Of a stretch of DNA of 5,492 nt, positions 1 through 5,345 are shown piece after piece. Under the pieces are notes generated by a model. It was given only the letters and a program-made list of their open reading frames with translations, searched no databases and had not been told where the DNA came from. A program made the position numbers and the translations under genes. This stretch comes from Planctomycetia bacterium (GTDB lineage Bacteria > Planctomycetota > Planctomycetia > Gemmatales > Gemmataceae), in assembly GCA_005773755.1 (NCBI GenBank), contig SXHE01000521.1, positions 1 to 5,492 on the forward strand, written 5' to 3'. Each line of letters starts with the position of its first letter. The first letter of the stretch is position 1.

Positions 1-551
1 AACACCACGTCTGCCGCGCCCGACAGAAGTTGCGCCAGCTCGCGACCGGCCCGCTCGACGGCCCGTCGAGCGCGTGGGAAGCCCAGGCCGACCCCGATTA
101 CACCGACTGGATGGCGAGCGTGACCGCCGCAGTGCTGGCCGCGGCGGCCCGCCGCGAACCGGTCGCGGGCGCGTTCTTCGCGAGCCGCAAGAGCGCCGGC
201 GGCCTCAGCCTCAACGAACTCGAGGCCGCGTTCGACGACACTGCGGCCGTGGCCGCGTTCGCCGCCGCGCTGAGCGAGGAAGAACTCGGCACCGCGATCC
301 CGTTCGCCGGCCCCGGTTCGCTCCGCGCGGTCGCGGAGGCGGCCGGGGCCAGTGTGGTGTTCGAGGCGGACGCGAGCGCGGCCCCGCCCGCGCTGTTCGC
401 CGCCGACGCGACCGGCCTTTGGCACGCGCTTGAGTGGACGGTCGAATCCGACCGCACGGCCCGCACAACCGCCCCCTGGGTCGGCGCGGAAGTCCGCCTC
501 CGCGCCGGTGCCGACCCGACCGCCGCGGTCGTCGTCGTCGCTAAACAATAG
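1..551 (+). CDS. Unrecognised Ala-rich protein, 3' part of a longer gene
   Basis: The reading frame (codons in phase with position 3) is open from the left edge to a TAG at 549-551, so the 5' end lies outside the window. A TTG at 30 could be read as a start, but the frame continues upstream as HHVCRARQKLRQL, so a truncated longer protein is more likely. About 182 residues are visible. They are very rich in Ala, with long helical-looking stretches (such as AAVLAAAARRE and AAVAAFAAALSEEELG) and a more beta-like tail ending in AAVVVVAKQ. There is no signal peptide or membrane segment in the visible part. I do not recognise the family. The RARQKLRQL stretch faintly recalls the end of region 4 of ECF-type sigma factors (RARxRLR), but it is too short to rely on. 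The gene converges with the CocE-type hydrolase gene, with 14 bp between stop codons. GC-rich third positions throughout support real coding. Confidence 0.72.
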   Translation, partial: HHVCRARQKLRQLATGPLDGPSSAWEAQADPDYTDWMASVTAAVLAAAARREPVAGAFFASRKSAGGLSLNELEAAFDDTAAVAAFAAALSEEELGTAIPFAGPGSLRAVAEAAGASVVFEADASAAPPALFAADATGLWHALEWTVESDRTARTTAPWVGAEVRLRAGADPTAAVVVVAKQ

Positions 552-565
552 CGGGCGCGAGCGCG

Positions 566-2215
566 TCACTTCGCCACAACCGGGGCGACGATCCGCGAGG
601 GCCGCGGTTTGTCGTGATGCACGGCGTTCGTCGCGACCACGGTCTTTTCGGGGAAATCGAGCGCGAGCGGTTCGCCGGTGTTGGGGTTCGGCTCGTAGAA
701 CGGCGCGCCGGTGCTCGCGACCGTCACGCGAATGCGGTGGCCCTTGTTGAACGCGAGACTCGTCCAACCGATGTCGAAGTTGACCGCGTACACCTTGCCC
801 GCGTCCATGAGCACTTCCTTCTCGTAGCCCTCGCGGTACCGGGCGCGGCGCACGTAGTCCATCACCAGCACCGAGCGGCCGTCCGGGTACACGTCGCACA
901 CGCGAACGATGAAGTCCGTGTCCTTCGCACTGGACGAGACGAACAGCTCCGCGCGCACCTTCCCGGTCCACTCGACCGGCTCCGTCAGCACGTCGGTCGT
1001 GAACGACTTTACGTGCTCCTGCTTCTCGAAGTCGCGCGCGTCCTTCGCGCCGGGGAACCCGCGGGCGGGGATCGTCGCCGGCTTCTTCGGATCGGCGAGG
1101 AACGCGGTCGATGACTTCTCTTCCTTCGGCGCGAGCGTTGACAACGTACCGCCGGTGTGAAGGTAGAGCGGCGTCTCGGTGGCCTTCACCGGCCAGTCGG
1201 ACGCGGTGCGCCACTCGTTGCCCGGCGCGTTCTTCTCCCCGACCGCGCCCATGACGTAGTAGCGCACGGTCGGATCCTTCAACACGCCGTTATCTTTGCC
1301 CTTCAGGTGGTAGTCGAACCAGCGGATCATGTGCGCTTCGGTGTCGAACTTTGCGCTCTCCGGGTATTCGAGGTCGCCGGTTTTGTTCGTGTTCTTGAAC
1401 CGCCCGTGCAGCCACGGGCCGATGAGCAGTTGTTGTTTGCCGCGCGAGTTCGGCCCGCCCTTGTGCTGCCGGGCGATGTAGCTGTCCACGCTGCCGACGC
1501 ACATGAAGTCGTACCAGCTCCCCACGGTGAAACACGGCACGTCCATCTTGTCGATGTGCTTGGTGCAGTCCTCCGCGGCCCAGTACTCGTCGTAGGTCGG
1601 GTGCGCGAACCACTCCTTCAGCAGCGCGCGGTTGTGTGCCGGTTCGCGGCACACGGCGTCCATCGTTTTGAAGCGTTCCGGGCGCGTGGTGCCGCCGATG
1701 CGGTAGCCCTCGTGGAACAGGCTCAGACCCGTGTCGATCATGTACTGCGCCTTGAGTGCCGGTGGCCTCGTGACCGCGAGGAAGTTCTGAGCGAACCCGG
1801 CTTGTGAGCTGCCGAACGTGCCGACATTGCCGGTGCTCCACGGCTGCTTCGCCAGCCATTCGACCGTGTCGAAGCCGTCCTTTTTCTCACCCCAGCCGAG
1901 CGCGCGGTAGCCGACCCAGGTGCCCTCGGACTTGCCCGCACCGCGGAAGTTCTGCGCCGCGACCACGTACCCGCCTTCGGCGAGCTTCGCGAAGCTCTTG
2001 CGCGTACCGGCCGCGGTCAGGTCCGCGTACCGCTGTTCGAGCAGCACCGGCCACGGGCCTTTGCCCGCCGGGAAGTAGAGGTACACGGACAGCTTCGTGC
2101 CGTCGCGCATCGGCACCATCTCGTGCTTCTCGGTCACGGGGCCGAGATCGACCTTCGGCTGCGCGTTGGCAGTGGTGCAGAGCAGTAGGAACGCGAAGGG
2201 AAGGGTAGTGCGCAT
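566..2215 (-). CDS. CocE/NonD family exported serine hydrolase (X-Pro dipeptidyl-peptidase S15-like)
   Basis: A 549-residue alpha/beta hydrolase predicted to cleave an ester or amide bond outside the cytoplasm; the substrate cannot be read from the sequence. An N-terminal signal peptide is visible (MRTTLPFAFLLLCTTANA, cleavage likely after A18). The S15-type catalytic domain spans about residues 28-275. It has Y63 in EQRYAD at the place of the oxyanion-hole Tyr of CocE, the nucleophile motif GSSQAG (G135, S137, G140), the probable acid D236 in GSWYD, and the probable catalytic H270 in GPWLHG. Thus the full triad is present. Residues about 290-549 match the C-terminal jelly-roll domain of the family (HMIRWFDYHLKG at its start, and DFIVRVCDVYPDGRS). 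The family often has Tyr after the nucleophile (GxSYxG); here it is Gln. The ATG at 2215 gives a well-formed signal peptide, though no clear Shine-Dalgarno precedes it. The gene starts 16 bp after the Ldh-family gene ends, so both are probably co-transcribed. Cocaine esterase activity is not implied by the family name. Confidence 0.95.
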   Translation of the reverse strand: MRTTLPFAFLLLCTTANAQPKVDLGPVTEKHEMVPMRDGTKLSVYLYFPAGKGPWPVLLEQRYADLTAAGTRKSFAKLAEGGYVVAAQNFRGAGKSEGTWVGYRALGWGEKKDGFDTVEWLAKQPWSTGNVGTFGSSQAGFAQNFLAVTRPPALKAQYMIDTGLSLFHEGYRIGGTTRPERFKTMDAVCREPAHNRALLKEWFAHPTYDEYWAAEDCTKHIDKMDVPCFTVGSWYDFMCVGSVDSYIARQHKGGPNSRGKQQLLIGPWLHGRFKNTNKTGDLEYPESAKFDTEAHMIRWFDYHLKGKDNGVLKDPTVRYYVMGAVGEKNAPGNEWRTASDWPVKATETPLYLHTGGTLSTLAPKEEKSSTAFLADPKKPATIPARGFPGAKDARDFEKQEHVKSFTTDVLTEPVEWTGKVRAELFVSSSAKDTDFIVRVCDVYPDGRSVLVMDYVRRARYREGYEKEVLMDAGKVYAVNFDIGWTSLAFNKGHRIRVTVASTGAPFYEPNPNTGEPLALDFPEKTVVATNAVHHDKPRPSRIVAPVVAK

Positions 2216-2231
2216 GGCGGATTTCCCGGTG

Positions 2232-3302
2232 TTAGGAGAGGGGGCGCGGCGGGTTCACATTGTACTTGGCGGCCAGAGGCGCGAGCGCATCCAGAATGCC
2301 GGGATACACCTCGACCCCTTCGGCCAGCGCGCGGCGCTTGCGCGCCAGCCCGCGCTCGCCGGGCAACCGGACCGGCTCGCCGCCCGGCACCGGCGCGGAC
2401 GCGCGGCACGCGGTCGCCAGCCAGCCCGTTTCGCGCGCGAACTCGGCAGAGCCGCCGAACGCCGACGGGTCGAGTACCTGCACGAACACCGACCCGCCCC
2501 ACTGCGTCGGCATTTGGGAGCGGCCGAACCCGCCCAACCCCTGCGTAAGCGCCTCGACCATCAGCGCGAGGCCGTAGCCCTTGTGCCCGTGGTCGGTGCC
2601 GCCGACCGGCAGCAGCGTGCCGGGCGGGTTTGCGAAGGGCGCGTTCGGGTCGTCGGTGGGGTTGCCGGCCGCGTCGAGCGCCCACACGGCGGGGAACCGC
2701 TTGCCTTCGCGCCTCAGCCGACCGGCCATGCCGTTGGTCGTGATGGACGCGCTGATGTCGATGAGGATCGGGTCGGCGTCGGTGGGGATGCCGACCGCGA
2801 GCGGGTCCGGCGTGTAGACCGCGGTGCGCCCGCCGTACGGGGCGACCGTCGCCACCGCCGGGTCGGAACTGGCAATCGTAATCATCAGCCCGCGGTCGGT
2901 CGCGCGCTGGAGGAACGCCGCGAGGCAGCCCACGTGGTGGCTGCGCCGGATCACGACCGTGGCGGTGCCGAACGTCGGTGTGCGGTCACACGCGAGGTCG
3001 ACCGCCTTCGCCGCGAGCCACACACCGGGCAAGCGGCGGCCGTCCCAGGTGACGGCCGCACCGCGGTTCGCGACGACCTCCGGTTCACCGCGCGCGGCCA
3101 TCGCGCCGGACTCCAGTTCGCCGAGGTAGGTGCCCGCGAGTTGCAGGCCGTGTGTGGTGTGGCCGAGCAGGTCCGCCTCGACCAATCCGGCCGCGATCGT
3201 GCGCGGCTTGTCGCCGTCGCAGCCGGCGGCGGCGAACAGCGCGGCCGCGTAGTCGATCAGTTCCTCGGCCTTGTAACGCGGAGCGGTGGGTGTGGGTGTC
3301 AT
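2232..3302 (-). CDS. Ldh-family NAD(P)-dependent oxidoreductase (malate/L-lactate dehydrogenase, type 2)
   Basis: A 356-residue cytoplasmic protein of the Ldh_2 family (the malate/L-sulfolactate/ureidoglycolate dehydrogenase group, unrelated in fold to classical MDH/LDH). The family interconverts 2-hydroxy acids and 2-oxo acids with NAD(P). Length is normal for the family (about 330-360). Visible family signatures are the N-terminal helix region AEELIDYAAALFAAAG (12-27); DLLGHTTHGL (44-53), matching the usual DxxGxxSHGxxR block with Thr for Ser; RSHHVG (120-125), matching the NSNHFG block, with H123 the probable catalytic His; VAPYGG (153-158); IDIS (181-184); WALDAAGNPTDDP (207-219); and the strongly conserved GHKGYGLALMVEAL block (239-252). 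The usual GTNP motif after APYGG reads YTPDP (163-167). There is no signal peptide. The ATG at 3302 fits the family N-terminus, but no strong ribosome binding site precedes it. It is the first gene of a probable pair with the CocE-type hydrolase. Substrate is undetermined, so no gene symbol is given. Confidence 0.95.
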   Translation of the reverse strand: MTPTPTAPRYKAEELIDYAAALFAAAGCDGDKPRTIAAGLVEADLLGHTTHGLQLAGTYLGELESGAMAARGEPEVVANRGAAVTWDGRRLPGVWLAAKAVDLACDRTPTFGTATVVIRRSHHVGCLAAFLQRATDRGLMITIASSDPAVATVAPYGGRTAVYTPDPLAVGIPTDADPILIDISASITTNGMAGRLRREGKRFPAVWALDAAGNPTDDPNAPFANPPGTLLPVGGTDHGHKGYGLALMVEALTQGLGGFGRSQMPTQWGGSVFVQVLDPSAFGGSAEFARETGWLATACRASAPVPGGEPVRLPGERGLARKRRALAEGVEVYPGILDALAPLAAKYNVNPPRPLS

Positions 3303-3412
3303 ATTGGCTCTGGGTACTGATTCGCCAGGGGATAGAATATCGGTCCTCGCCCGTTCACCACGGTCCGTTCGGCTGGTGCCGGCGGACGCGCCTTCAGCTC
3401 AGTGGAGTTCGC
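3303..3412. promoter_or_regulatory. Divergent intergenic region; candidate -10 box TAGAAT for the small secreted protein gene
   Basis: This 110 bp gap separates two divergent start codons and must hold promoters for both sides. On the plus strand TAGAAT at 3333-3338 differs from the consensus -10 box by one base, in the only A+T-rich patch of the gap. No good -35 box lies 16-18 bp upstream (CTGGGT at 3310-3315 is poor; TTGGCT at 3304-3309 is 23 bp away). The implied 5' untranslated region would be about 65-70 nt. It holds a weak inverted repeat, CACCA (3356-3360) with TGGTG (3374-3378), and short direct repeats of CGGTCC (3341 and 3361) and CCGTTC (3351 and 3365). No convincing promoter for the minus-strand genes is visible. 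Planctomycete promoters are often poorly matched to the E. coli consensus, so this is tentative. Confidence 0.35.
3404..3407 (+). promoter_or_regulatory. Ribosome binding site (GGAG) that fixes the start of the small secreted protein
   Basis: GGAG, five bases before the ATG at 3413, is the clearest Shine-Dalgarno of any complete gene in the window. Together with the signal peptide that begins at this ATG, it selects this start over the in-frame upstream opening from 3152. Confidence 0.7.
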
Positions 3413-3784
3413 ATGCGTCTGTTCGTCGTTCTGTGTGGGGTCGCGTTCGCCGCGGTCATCAGCTCGCCCGCTCGGTCCGCGGAACCGGACGAGGCCGTCG
3501 TCGGCAAATGGGTCAGTACCGAACCCGCCGGGCAACCGATGGAGTTCCTCAAGGACGGTAAGTTCAAGTTCGGCTGGACCAAGCAGAAGGGCGGCTGGAA
3601 GATGGCCGACGGTACCTACAAGATCGACAAGGACGGGAAGATCAAGGCCGGGGCGATGTCTGGCGGCGTGGGCTTGACGCTGGACTTCAAGTTCGAGAAG
3701 GACACCATCACCGGGACGATCGGGGCCAAGAACTACACGTTCAAGAAGCAGGAAGAAAAGAAGGAACCGAAGAAAGACCCGTGA
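3413..3784 (+). CDS. Small secreted protein, resembles Gemmata paralogous family (TIGR03066-like)
   Basis: A 123-residue protein of unknown function. It has a classic signal peptide (MRLFVVLCGVAFAAVISSPARSA, cleavage likely after A23), so it is probably exported to the periplasm or beyond. The mature part begins with a VVGKWVSTE motif (29-37), followed by alternating short strands rich in Gly, Lys and aromatic residues: MEFLKDGKFKFGW (43-55), GTYKIDKDGKIKAG (67-80), LTLDFKFEKDTITGTIG (88-104) and NYTFKK (107-112). This is the pattern of a small lipocalin-like beta barrel. The GKW opening, the xDGKxK turns and the GTYKID block resemble small secreted paralogous families described from Gemmata obscuriglobus (TIGR03066 type); that assignment is from memory of the pattern. 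The C-terminus is a charged tail (QEEKKEPKKDP), probably unstructured. The frame is open upstream to 3152, but that stretch is Arg-rich and antisense to the Ldh gene, so the ATG with GGAG was chosen. It converges on the DUF1501 gene through a shared hairpin. Confidence 0.88.
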   Translation: MRLFVVLCGVAFAAVISSPARSAEPDEAVVGKWVSTEPAGQPMEFLKDGKFKFGWTKQKGGWKMADGTYKIDKDGKIKAGAMSGGVGLTLDFKFEKDTITGTIGAKNYTFKKQEEKKEPKKDP

Positions 3785-3798
3785 GCCGCGAGGCTCAC
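3781..3798. terminator. Perfect stem-loop at the convergent junction, containing both stop codons
   Basis: GTGAGCC (3781-3787), loop GCGA (3788-3791), GGCTCAC (3792-3798): a perfect 7 bp stem with a GNRA-type tetraloop on the plus-strand RNA. The TGA of the small secreted protein (3782-3784) lies in the left arm and the TGA of the DUF1501 gene (3797-3795, minus strand) lies in the right arm. The structure could act as a bidirectional terminator or a 3' end stabiliser for both converging transcripts. No T-run follows on the plus strand (TTCGCGCGG). On the minus strand a modest T-rich stretch follows (GGGTCTTTCTTCGG), so intrinsic termination is more plausible for the DUF1501 transcript. Function is inferred; the repeat itself is seen directly. 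Confidence 0.6.
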
Positions 3799-5213
3799 TT
3801 CGCGCGGCGGGGCGCGCCGATCAGTTCCGCGATCGGCGCGCACTCCGGCAGAATCGCGACGGGTCGCCCGGCCCGGTCGTGCTGCAGCCGGTTCGGGTCG
3901 ATCCCGAACCGCTGGTAGATCGTCGCCAGTAGACAGTTGCTGTCCATCGCCCGGTCGCTCGGTTCCTCGGCGCGGGCGTTCGTCGCGCCGATCACCTGTC
4001 CCATCGTCAGACCGCCACCGGCGGCCAGCACGCTCATCGCGCGCGGCCAGTGGTCGCGCCCCGGCCGGCGGCTCGTGTCCTGATACGCGATCCGCGGCGT
4101 GCGGCCGAACTCACCGCAAAACAGGAACAGGACGCGACCGTCCAGCCCGCGGGCGAACAGGTCTTCGATCAGCGCGGACATCGCCCGGTCCAGCGACGGC
4201 ATGCGCTCCTCGTACGCGCGAAAGATATCGCAGTTCACCGAATGGTCGTCCCAGGTCGTCGTGCGGCCGGTTTCCGTGCGGAGCTTGAAGGTCGCCTGAC
4301 ACTGCACGAACCGCGCGCCGGCCTCGACGAGCCGGCGGGCGGTGAGCAGATCGCGGCCCCAGTCGGAATCGCCATAGCGTGCTCGCGTGCGTGCGTCCTC
4401 GTTCGCCAGGTCGAAGGCGGCGCGGGTCTTCGGCCCGGCCAGCAGTTCGACGGCGCGGCGCTGGTGCCGGCCGAAGGTCGCGGCGGGGCCGGCGCGGTCG
4501 TCCAACGCGCGGGGCAGGGCTTCGAGCGAGCGGCGCAGTTCGTCGCGCCCGCGCAGTATGACCGCGCCCTCGGCGTCGATGCTCAGACCCGCGCGAGTCG
4601 CGCCGACGAGCGCGAGCGGCACCGGGTCGTAGGCGTTCGCACCGGTCGAAGTGAGCGGGTTCGGGGCCGGCATGAACGGGGCGACGCTCGGCCCCAGGTA
4701 GCCCGGCCCGCTGCCGTAGAACTTGGTGTTCGAGACGTATAGCGGCACCTCGCCCGCACGGCCCTCGAGCTGCTTCGCCACCACCGAGCCGACGTCCGGG
4801 TATTCGGCATCGTTGAGGTTCGCGGCGACCGACGAGTACCCGGTCAGGAAGCGGTGTGTGCCGCCGGAGTGCTCGCCGCGCGTGTGGTGCAGGCTGCGCA
4901 CCAGCGCGAACTTGTCCGCGATCTTTGCCAGATGCGGAAGGTGTTCGCAGATGTGGACGCCGGGGACGTTCGTCTTGATCGGCTTGAATGGGCCACGGAT
5001 TTCGGCCGGGGCGTTGGGCTTCAAATCGAAAGTTTCGAGCTGGCTCGGTCCGCCGTTGGCCCAGAACAGGATTACGGAGAAGTCCGGGTCCGCGCGCGCG
5101 CCGGACCGCTCTTCCGCAGCGAACAGCCGGGCGAGCGTGGGGTCGGCCCCGGTGGCGAGCGCGCCGAGGCTGAGGCCGCCGAGTTTGAGCCAGGTGCGAC
5201 GGTCGAGCGTCAT
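3795..5213 (-). CDS. DUF1501 domain-containing protein with Tat signal
   Basis: A 472-residue protein of the DUF1501 family, distantly related to the alkaline phosphatase/sulfatase fold and abundant in planctomycetes; its biochemical activity is not established. The N-terminus carries a twin-arginine export motif, DRRTWLKLGGLSLGALATG (4-22), so export in folded form is expected. Family blocks appear in order: ILFWANGGPSQLETFDLKP (48-66), VHICEHLPHLAKIADKFALV (86-105), HHTRGEHSGGTHRFLTGY (109-126), ARRLVEAGARFVQ (292-304), WDDHSVNCDIF (321-331), MPSLDRAMSALIEDLFARGL (338-357), CGEFGRTPRI (366-375), GRDHWP (385-390), AGGGLTMGQVIGATN (398-412) and the C-terminal LATIYQRFGIDP (429-440). Possible metal ligands by analogy are the D/H residues of WDDH and GRDHW. 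Length is typical and the gene appears intact. In planctomycetes such genes usually lie beside a DUF1549/DUF1553 (cytochrome-like) gene; none is in this window, and an insertion sequence lies just upstream. No Shine-Dalgarno is obvious before the ATG at 5213. Confidence 0.96.
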   Translation of the reverse strand: MTLDRRTWLKLGGLSLGALATGADPTLARLFAAEERSGARADPDFSVILFWANGGPSQLETFDLKPNAPAEIRGPFKPIKTNVPGVHICEHLPHLAKIADKFALVRSLHHTRGEHSGGTHRFLTGYSSVAANLNDAEYPDVGSVVAKQLEGRAGEVPLYVSNTKFYGSGPGYLGPSVAPFMPAPNPLTSTGANAYDPVPLALVGATRAGLSIDAEGAVILRGRDELRRSLEALPRALDDRAGPAATFGRHQRRAVELLAGPKTRAAFDLANEDARTRARYGDSDWGRDLLTARRLVEAGARFVQCQATFKLRTETGRTTTWDDHSVNCDIFRAYEERMPSLDRAMSALIEDLFARGLDGRVLFLFCGEFGRTPRIAYQDTSRRPGRDHWPRAMSVLAAGGGLTMGQVIGATNARAEEPSDRAMDSNCLLATIYQRFGIDPNRLQHDRAGRPVAILPECAPIAELIGAPRRAK

Positions 5214-5230
5214 ACGGCCAGTGTGCGCCA

Positions 5231-5246
5231 GACCGCGTTCGCGGTC
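5231..5246. repeat. Perfect 7 bp inverted repeat upstream of the DUF1501 gene
   Basis: GACCGCG, two-base centre TT, CGCGGTC. It lies 17 bp upstream of the DUF1501 start codon, between that gene and the probable IS left end at 5267. It could be an operator dyad, or in RNA a hairpin with a 6 bp stem and a four-base loop in the 5' leader of the DUF1501 mRNA. In GC-rich DNA a chance match is possible. Confidence 0.4.
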
Positions 5247-5321
5247 AACCGATTTCGCCCGCGCGGCAGGGCCGTTTAGTTCGTTGGTCTTGGCGGTTGG
5301 GCGAAGTTTGGGTATTGGCCT

Positions 5322-5344
5322 CCGGTCCTTTTATGGGAGACCGG
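5322..5344 (+). promoter_or_regulatory. Ribosome binding site of the transposase within an inverted repeat
   Basis: GGGAGA at 5335-5340 lies five bases before the ATG at 5346 and is a strong Shine-Dalgarno. It is embedded in an inverted repeat: CCGGTC (5322-5327) can pair with GACCGG (5339-5344) across an 11-base loop. In the RNA this hairpin would place the ribosome binding site in the loop and right arm. That could limit transposase translation, a common theme in insertion sequences. The fold is visible; the effect is inferred. Confidence 0.45.
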
Positions 5345-5345
5345 T

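Larger units (their letters stand above)
566..3302 (-). other. Probable two-gene transcription unit: Ldh-family dehydrogenase then CocE-type hydrolase
   Basis: The TAA of the dehydrogenase gene (2232-2234) and the ATG of the hydrolase gene (2213-2215) are separated by only 16 bp on the same strand. There is no room for a promoter and no terminator-like hairpin in the gap. Co-transcription from the 3303-3412 region is therefore likely. The functional link (hydrolysis releasing a 2-hydroxy acid that is then oxidised) is inference. Confidence 0.7.

Noticed and set aside
552..565. Possible terminator between the first gene and the CocE-type gene
   Set aside because: The short GC-rich palindromic stretch (GCGCGAGCGC) allows only a 3-4 bp stem with a small loop and no T-run, so it is not supported as a terminator.
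1157..1807. Plus-strand open frame (216 codons) antisense to the CocE-type gene
   Set aside because: It lies wholly within a well-supported gene, has low-complexity Val/Arg/His-rich composition, and no recognisable domain.
2097..3320. Long plus-strand open frame (407 codons) antisense to the Ldh-family gene
   Set aside because: Its translation is Arg/Gly/Ala-rich with no family signature, while the minus strand encodes clear conserved motifs. GC-rich coding DNA commonly leaves the opposite strand open.
3152..3412. Upstream 87-codon extension of the small secreted protein
   Set aside because: The stretch is Arg-rich, antisense to the Ldh gene, and would bury the signal peptide inside the protein; the ATG at 3413 has a good ribosome binding site.
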